A stretch of 64,000 nucleotides of DNA from Gemmatimonadota bacterium (GCA_016713785.1 JADJOM010000001.1:496001-560000), one strand, 5' to 3'; counted from the first letter of the stretch, positions 35,396 to 48,476 are shown. Numbers and translations: made by a program. Notes: generated by a model not told the origin, from the sequence alone.

Positions 35396-36402
35396 ATGTC
35401 GATGCCAGCGCCACGCCCTCGTCGCACGTTTCCTGATATTGCCCCGGTCAGCTGGGAGCATCCCGCCGACCGCGCCGCGCTGCAGACCCTGCGCTCGGTC
35501 CCGGGGTTCGAGGAGATCACCCGGAAAATCCTGGCGTTCCTTGGGGGGGAGCGGGGCATCCGACTGCTGTTCCAGGCCAACGCCATCCGGGTGGGACCCA
35601 CCCAGTTCCCGAAGCTCTGGACCACCCACGTCGAAGTCTGCACGACCTTCGACTGGCCGACGGTCCCTGAGCTCTATGTCTCGCAGACGCCGGTATTTAA
35701 CGCCGGCGCCTATGGCGTGGACTCCCCATTTATCGTCCTCCACTCCGCCGCACTTGAATTGCTGGACGACGACGAGGTCCGGGTGCTGCTGGCCCACGAA
35801 ATGGGCCACGTCATGAGCGGCCACGCCTTCTACCGGACCATTGCCGCGATCCTGTTCCTGGTGAGCGCCTCCGCGCTCCCCAGCCTGGCCGGCCTGGCCC
35901 TGATCCCGGTGAAGCTGGCGTTCCTGGAGTGGTCCCGGAAATCGGAGCTCTCGAGCGACCGCGCCGGCCTGCTGGGCAGCCAGGACCCGATCGCCGCGCA
36001 GAGCCTCTTCATGAAGATGGCCGGCGGGGTGCGCCCGGGATTGCACGAGGGCCAGCTCGACCTCGACAGCTTCATGGCCCAGGCCCACGAGTACGCCACC
36101 AGCAACGAGGGGCTGGACGTGCTCTACAAGGTGCTGAGCACCCTGATGGTGACCCACCCGATGCACACCGTCCGCGCGGCGGAGCTGCAGCGCTGGATCG
36201 GCCAGGGGGAATACGACCGCATCGTCCGGGGCGAGTACACCCGGCGCGGGGCGGAGTCGCAGGAGCGGCCGCTGCGGGATGAGGTGAACGCGGCGAAGGA
36301 CTACTACGCGCAGGAAGCGCGGGAGACGATCGGCCAGGTGGTGGACGCCGCGAAGAAGGCGGCCGAGCGCGCCAAGGACGCCTTCCGGAAGGCCCAGCAG
36401 AC

Positions 36403-36406
<4 letters not shown>
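35396..36406 (+). CDS. M48 family zinc metallopeptidase
   Basis: A 336-residue HtpX/Ste24-like peptidase. The zinc motif is HEMGH (His134, Glu135, His138). The third ligand Glu is probably in SRKSELSSDRAGLL. One or two membrane segments follow the motif (TIAAILFLVSASALPSLAGLALIP). The C-terminal 40 residues are a charged helix rich in Ala, Lys and Glu. The start at 35396 is used; the frame also opens at a TTG 66 bases earlier. The stop overlaps purD as GTGA. Confidence 0.9.
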
Positions 36407-37680
<1,274 letters not shown>

Positions 37681-37771
37681 CGTGGCTCCTAGGGAATGCG
37701 GGGAGGCGATGCGAGGTTGCGGGCTCGACCTGCGGTCCCCTCTCGACCCTCCCTCCGTCTGGAGCGACGTG

Positions 37772-38152
37772 ATGCGCCACATCCTCCTTCTCCCCGCGGC
37801 CGCCCTCGTGGCCATGTCCCTCGTTTCCGCCTGCGGCGGCGGCGACAGCAACGGGCCCGGCAATCCACCCGCCGCCGACGTTGCGATCGTTTCCGGCGCG
37901 GCCACCAAGGGCTTTCAGGCCTACAACCCCGACACCCTGCAGGTGAGCCTCGCCGCCGGCGGGACCGTCACGTGGCGGAACGACGACGGCGCGGGACACA
38001 CCGTCACCGACACCACCGCCGCCAACGCCTTCAATGTGACGTTCAGCTCCCGGAACGACACCGCCTCGGTGGTGTTCGCCGCCACCGGCGAATTCCCGTA
38101 CAAGTGCAGCATCCACCCCGGCATGCGCGGGCTGGTCATTGTGAATCCGTAG
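37772..38152 (+). CDS. Cupredoxin (plastocyanin-like) lipoprotein
   Basis: A 126-residue blue-copper-type lipoprotein. The lipobox is VSAC (Cys21), followed by a Gly/Asp/Ser linker. The type 1 copper ligands His76, Cys112, His115 and Met118 (GHTV, then KCSIHPGM) are intact, so it should be a small electron carrier or copper protein in the periplasm or on a membrane face. A GGAG ribosome site lies before the ATG. It ends 54 bases before a strong hairpin. Confidence 0.92.
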   Translation: MRHILLLPAAALVAMSLVSACGGGDSNGPGNPPAADVAIVSGAATKGFQAYNPDTLQVSLAAGGTVTWRNDDGAGHTVTDTTAANAFNVTFSSRNDTASVVFAATGEFPYKCSIHPGMRGLVIVNP

Positions 38153-38205
38153 CCCGGAGACCATGCAGCCCCGCCTCGGCGAGGGTGCGCGGCGCGGCGC
38201 GGTCC

Positions 38206-38242
38206 ATGGGAGTTCCCAATCCCCATCTTGGGAAACTCCCAT
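38206..38242 (+). terminator. Large imperfect hairpin after the cupredoxin gene
   Basis: ATGGGAGTTCCCA (38206-38218) pairs with TGGGAAACTCCCAT (38229-38242) with one bulged base and a 10-base loop. It is AT-richer than the local background. It could be a terminator of the cupredoxin gene or a structured element in the 254-base gap before the sigma factor gene. Nothing else was recognised in that gap. Confidence 0.4.
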
Positions 38243-38406
38243 CGGGTCGTGACCGGTTGGGATAAGCCAAGGCGGGCGCCATTCGGCGCCGGCGTCGTAA
38301 CTCCTTCCACCGCAAGTTCTTCCAAACAAGGCGCGGCCCCTCGCGGCCGCGGCCCGCCCCCTGCCTTTCCCTCGGTCCGTCCGCAGGCCACCAGACGGAT
38401 TCACCG

Positions 38407-39042
38407 ATGGAGGGAACCGTGGCGAACCCCACCCCAGATTCCGCGCTGTTCGAGGAGCTGCTCACCCCGGTGCTTGCACCCGCCTACCGGACCGCGCGCC
38501 ACTTCACCGGCAACGCCGCGGACGCGGAGGATGCGGTGCAGCAGGCATCCCTCCTGGCCTGGCGGGCGTTCGGCCGCTTCGAGGCAGGGACCAACTTCCG
38601 CGCCTGGTTCCTCCGGATCGTCACGAACGTGTGCCGCTCGGAGTATCGCCGGGTCCGTCGGGCGCCGAATCGGCTCTCCCTCGACGACCCGGACATGGGC
38701 GACGCGGTGCTGGGCGCCGCCGTGGCGGAGGACCTGGGCCCGGTGCCGGCCGACGTGGCGTACATCTCCGAGCTCGACACCCGCGAGATCGCCGACGCGC
38801 TGGCCCGGCTGCCGGAGGAGTATCGCACGGTGTGCACGCTCTATTTCATGGAGGAGCTGGCGTACCAGGAAATCGCGGAGATCATCGGCCGCCCGGTGGG
38901 CACGGTGCGGTCCCGGCTGCACCGCGGCCGGCGCCTGCTCAAGCAGGCGCTGCTCGCGCTCGCGGTGGAACGCGGGCTGGTCAGCGAGCCGGTGGGTGGC
39001 GTGGAGAGGGAGGAGGAGGAGGTTGGGGTGCTCGTTGCGTAA
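38407..39042 (+). CDS. ECF-family RNA polymerase sigma factor (first)
   Basis: A 211-residue extracytoplasmic function sigma factor. Region 2 (DAEDAVQQASLLAWRAFGRF, then FRAWFLRIVTNVCRSEYRRVRR) and region 4 (ALARLPEEYRTVCTLYFMEELAYQEIAEIIGRPVGTVRSRLHRGRRLL) are intact. The C-terminus is acidic (EREEEEVGVLVA). No anti-sigma factor is adjacent; the next gene is a convergent kinase. Its regulon and controlling partner cannot be read here. Confidence 0.95.
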   Translation: MEGTVANPTPDSALFEELLTPVLAPAYRTARHFTGNAADAEDAVQQASLLAWRAFGRFEAGTNFRAWFLRIVTNVCRSEYRRVRRAPNRLSLDDPDMGDAVLGAAVAEDLGPVPADVAYISELDTREIADALARLPEEYRTVCTLYFMEELAYQEIAEIIGRPVGTVRSRLHRGRRLLKQALLALAVERGLVSEPVGGVEREEEEVGVLVA

Positions 39043-39066
39043 GGCGAGGCGTGGCGACCGCGGGGG

Positions 39067-41664
<2,598 letters not shown>

Positions 41665-41677
41665 GAACACCCCTCTG

Positions 41678-41713
41678 GAACCTTTTTCAACGCCGGACAC
41701 TTGAGAAAGGTTC
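41678..41713. promoter_or_regulatory. 13-bp imperfect palindrome (operator candidate) in divergent promoter
   Basis: GAACCTTTTTCAA (41678-41690) and TTGAGAAAGGTTC (41701-41713) are inverted copies with one mismatch, 10 bases apart. It sits midway between the kinase start (41664) and the sigma-54 activator start (41733). This AT-rich site in a GC-rich genome suggests a binding site for a dimeric regulator, possibly the activator itself. Confidence 0.55.
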
Positions 41714-41732
41714 ACACGGTCCGGAGCCGCCC

Positions 41733-43247
41733 ATGCCGCCCCTCCCGCACGGCACCCAGATGCTGCCCCCCCTGGCCCGTCCCGACCTCCCCGCCGGGTC
41801 GGAGCCGCTCCACGGGGTGCCGGAACGGGTCCTCGACCTGCTCCCGACCCCCCTCTGCCGCTGGGACCTGCCCATCGCGCCGCTTCCTGAGGCCCCGGCC
41901 GAGGCCTTCGTGGAGGCGCTGCTGCGGGAGGGCCGGATCGGCTACCTCAACCCGGCGGCGGCGGCGCTGTTCGGCGCGCCTCGCCGGGAGAGCCTCGTCG
42001 GAGTCCGGCTCGGGGCGCTGCCCGCCACGGCGGCGCGCCCGGAGCCGCTGCTGGCGCGGCGCTTCCTGGCCGGGCGCGGCCGGCTCGCGGACAGCACCAT
42101 CCGGCTGCCGGGACCGGCGGGCGAGGTCGTCCTCTGCCGCGCCGGGTGGGAGGGGGTGCGTGACGGTGGCGCGCTGCGCGCCATCTGGGTGGTGCTGCGG
42201 CCGGAGGCGCCGCCGGCGGCCACGGGCGGCGCCGGTCCCCTCACGGCGCCGGCGCCGCCCGCCCCGTGTCCCGAACTGGTGGGATGCAGCGCGGCGATGT
42301 GCCGGGTCCAGGAGAAGATCGCGCAGGTGGCACCCACGGACAGCACCGTGCTCATCCGGGGCGAGACGGGCACCGGCAAGGAGCTGATCGCCCGGGCCAT
42401 CCATCGCGCCAGCGCCCGGCGGGACCGGCCGCTCGTGGCGGTGAACTGCGGCGCCATCGCGCGCGGTGTGGTGGAGAGCGAGCTGTTCGGGCACGAGAAG
42501 GGCGCCTTCACCGGCGCGCTGACGCGGAAGATCGGCTACGTGGAGCTGGCGGACGGCGGCACGCTCTTCCTCGACGAGATCGGCGACCTGCCACTCGACC
42601 TGCAGGTGAAGCTGCTGCGGGTGCTGCAGGAGGGCGAGGTGATCCGCGTGGGCGCCACCCAGCCGGTGCGCGTCAACGTCCGCGTGGTCGCCGCCACCCA
42701 CCGCGACCTTGCCGCCATGGTGCAGCGGGGGGAGTTCCGGCAGGACCTCTACTACCGGCTGAACGTCTTCCCGATCCCGGTGGCGCCCCTGCGCGAGCGG
42801 ACCGAGGACATCCCCGACCTGGCGCGCCACTTCGTGGCGCTGTACGCGGGGCGCCTTGGCAAGGAGATCGACGCCATTCCCATGGCCGTGCTCGACCGGC
42901 TCCGCCAGTTCCCCTGGCCGGGCAACATCCGCGAGCTCGCGAACGTGATCGAGCGCTCGGTGATCACCACGCCCGGGTCCACCCTGGTCCTGGCCGAGTG
43001 GGCCACCGGCCAGCACGTCCCGGTGTCGCCGGCGCCCGTCGGGCTGCCGCCCGCGGCCCAGGGGCCGACCACGCTGCACGCGGTGGACCGCGAGCATATC
43101 GTGCGGGTGCTCGAGGCCAGTGGCTGGCGGGTGAGCGGGCCGGGGGGCGCCGCCGAACGCCTGGGCCTCAAGCCCACGACGCTCGAGGCCCGGATGAAGA
43201 AGCTGGGTATCAGCCGGCCCGGGCGCGGGGAGGCGGGCCAGCCGTAG
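41733..43247 (+). CDS. Sigma-54-dependent transcriptional activator with PAS-like N-terminus
   Basis: A 504-residue enhancer-binding protein. The N-terminal region (about 60-155) resembles a PAS sensor (GRIGYLNPAAAALFGAPRRESLVG). The AAA+ core has Walker A GETGTGKE (210-217), the sigma-54 contact loop GAFTGA (257-262), Walker B LFLDEIGD (about 279-286) and an Arg finger region (FRQDLYYRLNVFPI). The C-terminus has a Fis-type helix-turn-helix (GGAAERLGLKPTTLEARMKKL). No receiver is present, so activation is by ligand or redox rather than phosphorylation. It is likely to bind near the palindrome upstream. Confidence 0.94.
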   Translation: MPPLPHGTQMLPPLARPDLPAGSEPLHGVPERVLDLLPTPLCRWDLPIAPLPEAPAEAFVEALLREGRIGYLNPAAAALFGAPRRESLVGVRLGALPATAARPEPLLARRFLAGRGRLADSTIRLPGPAGEVVLCRAGWEGVRDGGALRAIWVVLRPEAPPAATGGAGPLTAPAPPAPCPELVGCSAAMCRVQEKIAQVAPTDSTVLIRGETGTGKELIARAIHRASARRDRPLVAVNCGAIARGVVESELFGHEKGAFTGALTRKIGYVELADGGTLFLDEIGDLPLDLQVKLLRVLQEGEVIRVGATQPVRVNVRVVAATHRDLAAMVQRGEFRQDLYYRLNVFPIPVAPLRERTEDIPDLARHFVALYAGRLGKEIDAIPMAVLDRLRQFPWPGNIRELANVIERSVITTPGSTLVLAEWATGQHVPVSPAPVGLPPAAQGPTTLHAVDREHIVRVLEASGWRVSGPGGAAERLGLKPTTLEARMKKLGISRPGRGEAGQP

Positions 43248-43267
43248 GCGCGGGAAGCCATCTGCTC

Positions 43268-43273
43268 TAGCTT
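43268..43273 (+). promoter_or_regulatory. Candidate -10 element (TAGCTT) of a leaderless transcript for the glycosylase gene
   Basis: TAGCTT, TGGGAC, then the ATG at 43280. It has six-base spacing and no usable ribosome site. Confidence 0.45.
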
Positions 43274-43279
43274 TGGGAC

Positions 43280-44119
43280 ATGCCGGAGCTGCCCGAGGTC
43301 GAGACGATGGTCCGCGGCGTCCGCCCCCGGCTCGAGGGGGCAACGATCGTCGGCGCAACGCTGACCCACACCGACGTGCTGCGCGGGGTGTCGCGGCCCC
43401 GCCTGGTCGCGGCGCTCACCGGCGCGTTCGTCGACCGCGTCACCCGCCGCGCCAAGCACGGCATCCTGCACCTGGTGCTGGCCTCCGGCGAGCGGCGCTG
43501 GTTCGTGCTGCAGCCGGGGATGACCGGCAACCTGCTCCTCTACGACGACACGCTCACCTCCGCCGAGGCGAAGTACGCCGTGCTCCGGGCCCGGCTCGAC
43601 CGCGGCGGCGAGTTCGTCTTCCGTGACATCCGCCGGATCGGGACGCTCTTGCTGCTCGACGCGGCCGGCTGGGCCCGCTACGACCAGGCCCTCGGCCCCG
43701 AGCCCCTCGACCCCGCCCTCACGGCGGAGGCGTTCACCGCGCAGCTGCGGCCCTCGCGGGCGGCCATCAAGAAGGTCCTGATGGACCAGCGGCGGATCGT
43801 GGGCGTCGGGAACATCTACGCCAACGAGGCGCTGTTCTGCGCCGGGATCGACCCGTCGAAGCCCGCGCACCTGGTGACCCCCGAGGCCTACGGTCGGCTG
43901 TACCAGCACGTGCGCCGCATCCTCAAGGCGGCCATCGAGGCCGAGGGGACCACCTTCCGCGACTACCGCACCGGCACCGGCCAGCCGGGGAACTTCCAGC
44001 TGGAGCTCCTGGTCTACGAGCGCGAGGGACAGCCGTGCCGGGCCTGCGGGACCACCCTGGCGGGGACCCACGCCATCGACGCCAGGATCACGGTGTTCTG
44101 CCACCGCTGCCAGCGCTAG
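43280..44119 (+). CDS. mutM: Formamidopyrimidine-DNA glycosylase
   Basis: Removes oxidised purines such as 8-oxoguanine and nicks DNA by beta/delta elimination; 279 residues. The catalytic N-terminus PELPEVET (Pro1 after Met removal, Glu2) is exact. KHGILHLVLASGERR, the H2TH region (KKVLMDQRRIVGVGNIYANEALF) and the C-terminal zinc finger with two CxxC pairs (CRACGTTLAGTHA, then CHRC) are intact. It belongs with the UvrC-like gene 80 bases downstream in a small DNA repair pair. Confidence 0.96.
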   Translation: MPELPEVETMVRGVRPRLEGATIVGATLTHTDVLRGVSRPRLVAALTGAFVDRVTRRAKHGILHLVLASGERRWFVLQPGMTGNLLLYDDTLTSAEAKYAVLRARLDRGGEFVFRDIRRIGTLLLLDAAGWARYDQALGPEPLDPALTAEAFTAQLRPSRAAIKKVLMDQRRIVGVGNIYANEALFCAGIDPSKPAHLVTPEAYGRLYQHVRRILKAAIEAEGTTFRDYRTGTGQPGNFQLELLVYEREGQPCRACGTTLAGTHAIDARITVFCHRCQR

Positions 44120-44199
44120 GCCGGCCGGGCGTGGCGCCGGCGACGGGACCGACGTCATAATTCAGGAGCAGTCCGGCACTCCCCTTTCCACGACCCCCC

Positions 44200-45294
44200 G
44201 TGGCCACTGCCCTCCGCCTGTCGCTTCCCACCGCCGACCTGGCCGCGCTGCGCGATCGCGTGCGCCGGCTGGGCGAGCCGCGGCCGGCGGTCTACCGCAT
44301 GCTCGACCCGCACGGGCGGGTGCTGTACGTGGGCAAGGCCAAGCGGCTGCGGCAGCGGCTGCTGTCGTACTTCCGGGCCAGCTACCCCGAGGACAAGGCG
44401 GCCCGGATCATCCACGCCACCGCCGAGCTGGCCTGGGACTACGTCCCGAGCGAGTTCGCCGCGCACCTGACCGAGCTGCGCCAGATCGCGCGGTTCCGCC
44501 CGCCGTTCAATCACCACATGAACCGCGCCCGGCGGACGCTCTTCGTGAAAGTGGCGGGCGGCCCGGCGCCGCGGCTCGGCGTGGGCGGCGTCACCGGGCG
44601 CGAGGACCAGCGCTGGTACGGCCCCTTCACCGGCGCCAGCCGGGTCCGCGACGCCGTGCGTACCCTCAATGACCTGCTCGGCCTGCGCGACTGCGCCCCG
44701 GCCATCCCGATGGTCTTCGCGGGCCAGATCGACCTCTTCCGGCCCGCGCTGCAGGCGGCCTGCATGCGGCACGAGTTCGGGTACTGCACCGGGCCCTGCG
44801 CCGGTTTCGTCACCGAGGCCGCCTACCGTGACCGGGCCGAGACCGCGCTGGCCTTCCTCGAGGGGCGCACCATCCAGCCGATGGACCGCATCGTCCGGGA
44901 GATGCAGGCGGCCGCGGAGCTGGCGGAGTTCGAGCGGGCCGCGAAATGGCGGGAGCGGTTCGAGCAGCTCGAGTGGCTGCTGGCCGCCACGCACCGGGCC
45001 CGCGCGGCGGTCGAGGCGCTCACGTTCGTCTATCGCGACCCGGGCGACTTCGGCGATGATCGCGCCTACCTGATCCGCCACGGCATCGTCCGCGCCAGCT
45101 ATCCCTGGCCCGAGACGCCGATCGAGCGCGAGGCCTTCCGCGCCGAGGTCCGCGACGAACTGGCGCGGCCGGCGCCGGTCCCGGGCCCCCTGCCCTTCCG
45201 TCACCTCGACGAGATCCTGCTCATCATGGCGTGGTTCCGGCGGCATCCCGACGCCTTCCGGCGCACCAGCAGGCTGGAGTCATGGGTGGCCTGA
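44200..45294 (+). CDS. UvrC-like GIY-YIG nuclease lacking the C-terminal nuclease and HhH domains
   Basis: A 364-residue homologue of the N-terminal part of excinuclease UvrC. The GIY-YIG domain (about 25-105) shows VYRMLDPHGRVLYVGKAK and the catalytic Arg (QRLLSYF). A Cys-containing segment (CAPAIPMVF, then CMRHEFGYCTGPC) and a UvrB-binding UVR motif (MQAAAELAEFERAAKWRERFEQLEWL) follow. The RNase H-like 5' nuclease and helix-hairpin-helix parts of full UvrC are absent, so it resembles Cho or other alternative 3' incision proteins. The start is GTG at 44200. CATAAT at 44156-44161 resembles a -10 element. The stop lies inside the next gene. Confidence 0.88.
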   Translation: MATALRLSLPTADLAALRDRVRRLGEPRPAVYRMLDPHGRVLYVGKAKRLRQRLLSYFRASYPEDKAARIIHATAELAWDYVPSEFAAHLTELRQIARFRPPFNHHMNRARRTLFVKVAGGPAPRLGVGGVTGREDQRWYGPFTGASRVRDAVRTLNDLLGLRDCAPAIPMVFAGQIDLFRPALQAACMRHEFGYCTGPCAGFVTEAAYRDRAETALAFLEGRTIQPMDRIVREMQAAAELAEFERAAKWRERFEQLEWLLAATHRARAAVEALTFVYRDPGDFGDDRAYLIRHGIVRASYPWPETPIEREAFRAEVRDELARPAPVPGPLPFRHLDEILLIMAWFRRHPDAFRRTSRLESWVA

Positions 45295-47456
45295 GGACGG
45301 TCACGCTGGCATGGCTGGCGGTCACCGCGCCGCTCGCCAGCCAGAGCCCCGGGCTCCGGGCGGAGCTCGCCGGGTACCAGGCCGACCTGGCGCGCGTCGG
45401 GGATACCACCGCCCTCCGCGCCCGCGAGCGTGCCCTCGAGCCCGGGACCGATTCCAGCGACACCGGGACGATCCCCTGGCTGCACCGCGGCCTCACCCGC
45501 ATCCGGCTGGGCCAGGTGGGCGACGGCTGGAGCTTCGGCCGCGCCACCCGCGACTTCTCCGCCGCCGCCGCGCAGCGGCCCGCGTGGCCCTGGCCCTGGT
45601 ACGGCCGGGCACTCGCCGAGCAGGGCCGGGCCGAGTGGCTGGCGGCCGATCCGCTCAACCTCGGCTCCCGGGTAGGGTACGGGGCGCTCGAGGAAGCGCT
45701 GCGCTCCGCCCGCCAGGCGCTGGTGGCCGAACCCGGCTTTCTCCCCGCGCTCACGCTGCTGGTGGATGCCGCGGTGGTGCTGCGCGACACGCAGGCGGTC
45801 CGCGCCGAGGTGCGCCCCGCCCTCGCCGGCGCGTGGGCGGCCGGCCTCCGCACGCCCGAGCTGGTGCTGGCACTGGTCCGCGTGGCGCGCGAGGAGCTCG
45901 ACGACAGCCTCCCGCCCTCCGTACCGCTCGACAGCCTGCTCCGGTACCTGCCCGCCACCGCGGAGGCGGGGCACGCGCTTGCGTGGACCGGCTTCCAGGC
46001 CGGGACGCCGTGGGCCGACTCGCTCTACTACGCTGCCGCCGCGCGGGACGACGCCTCGGGCGTCCTGGCCTACCGCGAGGCGCTCGGCGCCATCGCCGAC
46101 GACAGCGCCCTCGCCGGCTTCGACGCGGCCCCCGCGGAAGATCGGGCGGGGACGCTGCGGCAGTTCTGGGAGGCCCGGGCGCGACGCGACCTCCGCGACC
46201 CCGCCGAGCGCGTGGCCGAGCACTACCGGCGGCTCGCCCACGCCACGCGGCACTTCGCGCTGCAGCTCAACCGGCGTTACTACAGCCCCAACAACCTGTA
46301 TCGCTCCGCGCAGCAGTGGTACGACGATCGCGGCGTGGTCTGGATCCGTTTCGGCGCCCCCGACGACCGGGTGATCGTGCCGCTGTTCGGGCTCCCGCCC
46401 CTCGAGACCTGGCACTACCGCCGCGCCGACGGCGACCTGCTGCTGCACTTCCAGGCGGGCGGCTACAGCTCGGGCGCGCTCGACTTCGGCGGCGCCATCG
46501 ACGACTACCGCCTGGTGCCCACGCTGTTCGACGCGATGTACCAGCGCAGCACCGCCTGGGACCTGCTGCTGCTCTCCCGCTGCCCCCTGCACCCGGTCTA
46601 CTGTCGCTACCCGGCGTGGGGTCCGCACGGCCGGGCGCAGCTGGTGGCGGAGGAGCAGCGGGTGGTCATCGGCAGCACCGAGGTGGCGGTGTCGGGCGAA
46701 GGCTGGGAACGGCGCTTTGCCCACGGCCTCCAGGCCCGCATGGAGGCCTTCGCGGTGGGCCGGCGCGGGGAGCGGACGCTGGTGCACCTGGCCTACCAGG
46801 TCCCGGTCGCGGTGCGGGAGGGGGTGCCGGCCGGCGCGCGGCTCCAGTCGCCGGTACACCTGCGGGTGGCGGTGCTCGGCGCCGACGGCGCCGCGGTGGC
46901 CTGGGTGGACACCACCACCATCGCGAGCCTGCCGCCGGGCCGGCCCGGCGTGCTGGAGGCGTTCGGGCGCGCCGCGTTCGCGGTGCCCCCGGGACGCTGG
47001 CGCTATCGGGTGGAGCTCGCGGTCGGGGATTCCACCGGGCAGGTGTTCCCCACCGACTCACTGGAGGTGGGAGACTTCGACGGCGCACGCCTGGCGCTCA
47101 GCGACCTGGTGCTCGGCCGCCCAGGGATCGGCGCGCCGTGGGCCCCAGAGGCGGCGGACACCGCCTACTTCACCCCCCGCGCCCGCTGGGCCCGTGGCGA
47201 TACGCTGGCGCTCTATCACGAGGTGTATGGGCTGGCGGCGGGCGCGCCGTACCTGGTACGCCTCACCCTGCGCCGCGGGCGGCGCACCGCGCTGACCGCG
47301 GCCTGGGAGGGCACCGCGTCGGGGCCGGTCACCCGGCTGAGCCGCGCACTCTCGCTCGCGGCGCTGCGGCCCGGCGACTACCTGCTGGAGCTGGCGGTGA
47401 CCGCCGCTGACGGCGGCCAGGCCACCACCCGGCGGCGGGTGACGATCACCGAGTGA
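45282..47456 (+). CDS. Exported GWxTD-like domain protein
   Basis: A 724-residue exported protein. The short signal (about 1-20, LAWLAVTAPLASQS) is followed by a helical, repeat-rich region (about 25-330) like TPR segments. At about residue 345-375 the sequence RSAQQWYDDRGVVWIRFGAPDD recalls the GWxTD domain (xWxTDRGxVYxxYGxPDE), a family of unknown function common in Gemmatimonadota and Acidobacteriota. The C-terminal third is beta-rich and Ig-like. The start at 45282 overlaps the UvrC-like stop by 13 bases, suggesting coupled expression. Family placement is tentative because the core WxTD is altered to WYDD. Confidence 0.72.
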   Translation: MGGLRTVTLAWLAVTAPLASQSPGLRAELAGYQADLARVGDTTALRARERALEPGTDSSDTGTIPWLHRGLTRIRLGQVGDGWSFGRATRDFSAAAAQRPAWPWPWYGRALAEQGRAEWLAADPLNLGSRVGYGALEEALRSARQALVAEPGFLPALTLLVDAAVVLRDTQAVRAEVRPALAGAWAAGLRTPELVLALVRVAREELDDSLPPSVPLDSLLRYLPATAEAGHALAWTGFQAGTPWADSLYYAAAARDDASGVLAYREALGAIADDSALAGFDAAPAEDRAGTLRQFWEARARRDLRDPAERVAEHYRRLAHATRHFALQLNRRYYSPNNLYRSAQQWYDDRGVVWIRFGAPDDRVIVPLFGLPPLETWHYRRADGDLLLHFQAGGYSSGALDFGGAIDDYRLVPTLFDAMYQRSTAWDLLLLSRCPLHPVYCRYPAWGPHGRAQLVAEEQRVVIGSTEVAVSGEGWERRFAHGLQARMEAFAVGRRGERTLVHLAYQVPVAVREGVPAGARLQSPVHLRVAVLGADGAAVAWVDTTTIASLPPGRPGVLEAFGRAAFAVPPGRWRYRVELAVGDSTGQVFPTDSLEVGDFDGARLALSDLVLGRPGIGAPWAPEAADTAYFTPRARWARGDTLALYHEVYGLAAGAPYLVRLTLRRGRRTALTAAWEGTASGPVTRLSRALSLAALRPGDYLLELAVTAADGGQATTRRRVTITE

Positions 47457-48072
47457 AGCTGACGGGCGCCCACAGCGCCGGCTGCCGCTCCACCTCGGTC
47501 GGGTGCTTCACCCGGGGCGCCGTCGGCCAGGCCACCCAGCCCTGCGGATCGTCGTCGAACACCCGGAACGCGAGGCCCGGCCGCCCCGCCCCGGCCTCCG
47601 CGAAGTAGGCCTGATCCATCCGGAACTCGAGCGACCAGCCTTCCGCGTCGCTCACGGCGCGCACCTCCCACCCGCCCCCCTCCCGCTCGGCGCCGAGGCG
47701 CCAGTCCGGATCGTCCCGGGGGGCGCGCCACGTGCCCGCCTCGCCCCGCAGCACCACGCTGCTGTCGAGCACCCGGCGGAAGTACCACTGGAAGTCGTCG
47801 TGCATCGGGCCGGGAGCGCGATCCCCCTGGGTGTCGAGGCTGATCACCAGGTCGTCGCCCCAGGAGACCGTCCGGTCCGGCATCCGGGCCGCGACCACCA
47901 CCGACCCGCCGTGGCGCACCACCCACAGCTGCACCACGCCGGCGGGCCGCGCCAGCTCGAGCGTCGGCGCGCCGTACTCCTCCCGCGACGCGACGCCATC
48001 GAAGACCACCGGCGCGGGCGCCGGCCGGACCAGCAGGGTATCGAGCAGGAGCGCGGCCACGAGCAGGTGCAT
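47446..48072 (-). CDS. Secreted CBM9-like protein
   Basis: A 208-residue exported protein. The signal (about 1-20, HLLVAALLLDTLLVRPAPAP) is followed by a beta-sandwich with the pattern of carbohydrate-binding family 9/DOMON-like domains (VVFDGVASREEYG, VQLWVVRHGGSVVVAARMPDRTVSWGDDLVISLDTQGD, WSLEFRMDQAYF). The aspartates at SWGDDLVISLDT may coordinate metal. Carbohydrate or heme binding is possible but not shown. Its stop overlaps the GWxTD-like stop by 11 bases, and the gene is divergent from a small hypothetical gene. Confidence 0.75.
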   Translation of the reverse strand: MHLLVAALLLDTLLVRPAPAPVVFDGVASREEYGAPTLELARPAGVVQLWVVRHGGSVVVAARMPDRTVSWGDDLVISLDTQGDRAPGPMHDDFQWYFRRVLDSSVVLRGEAGTWRAPRDDPDWRLGAEREGGGWEVRAVSDAEGWSLEFRMDQAYFAEAGAGRPGLAFRVFDDDPQGWVAWPTAPRVKHPTEVERQPALWAPVSFTR

Positions 48073-48083
48073 GGGGATTCCGG

Positions 48084-48476
48084 TTGGTTGCAGAACGACA
48101 CTTCGCCTGGGTGACGGCCCAGACCACCCTCACCGACGCCGACTACCTGGCGCTCGGCCGGAAGTACTACGACTGGTTCGTCAGCGCCGAGGCCGACAGT
48201 CTCGTCGCACACCTGAGCGCGGGGGCACAGGAACGGGCCGGGGGCGTCGATGGCGTCAATCGCGCCATCGTGGAATTCCTCAACCTGGCCGGCGTCGAGG
48301 GCGAGATCGTCGAGGAGAAGATGACCCGCCGCAACGGCCGGCCGCAGTACTGGCGGGAGAGCCGCTATGCCGCCTTCACCGAGGAATCGCTGGTCTTTCG
48401 CTGGGTCTTCACCGAGGCCGGCGACCTCGACGGGGTGGGCATGGGCCCGAGGAGCCGCACCCCGGCGCCGGACTAA
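48084..48476 (+). CDS. Hypothetical protein, possible NTF2-like fold
   Basis: A 130-residue frame with normal coding composition and no clear family. The helical opening (DADYLALGRKYYDWFVSAEADSLVAHLS), a central helix (RAIVEFLNLAG) and then strands (RPQYWRESRYAAFTEESLVFRWVFTEAGDLDG) recall SnoaL/NTF2-like or DUF3887 proteins. A TTG opens the frame at 48084; a GTG at 48111 is an alternative start. There is no good ribosome site. It shares four bases with the convergent phosphoesterase stop. It could be a small enzyme or a false call; confidence is moderate. Confidence 0.5.
   Translation: MVAERHFAWVTAQTTLTDADYLALGRKYYDWFVSAEADSLVAHLSAGAQERAGGVDGVNRAIVEFLNLAGVEGEIVEEKMTRRNGRPQYWRESRYAAFTEESLVFRWVFTEAGDLDGVGMGPRSRTPAPD

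Noticed and set aside
34004..36166. Minus-strand frame of about 720 residues opposite the PLP enzyme and M48 gene
   Set aside because: It spans two clear genes and the gap between them, with a composition typical of GC-rich antisense frames.
41678..41713. A sigma-54 (-24/-12) promoter in the same gap
   Set aside because: No GG-N10-GC arrangement was found on either strand.
48084..48110. Secure start for the hypothetical gene at 48084
   Set aside because: No ribosome site or -10 layout supports the TTG at 48084 over the GTG at 48111, so the start is left uncertain.
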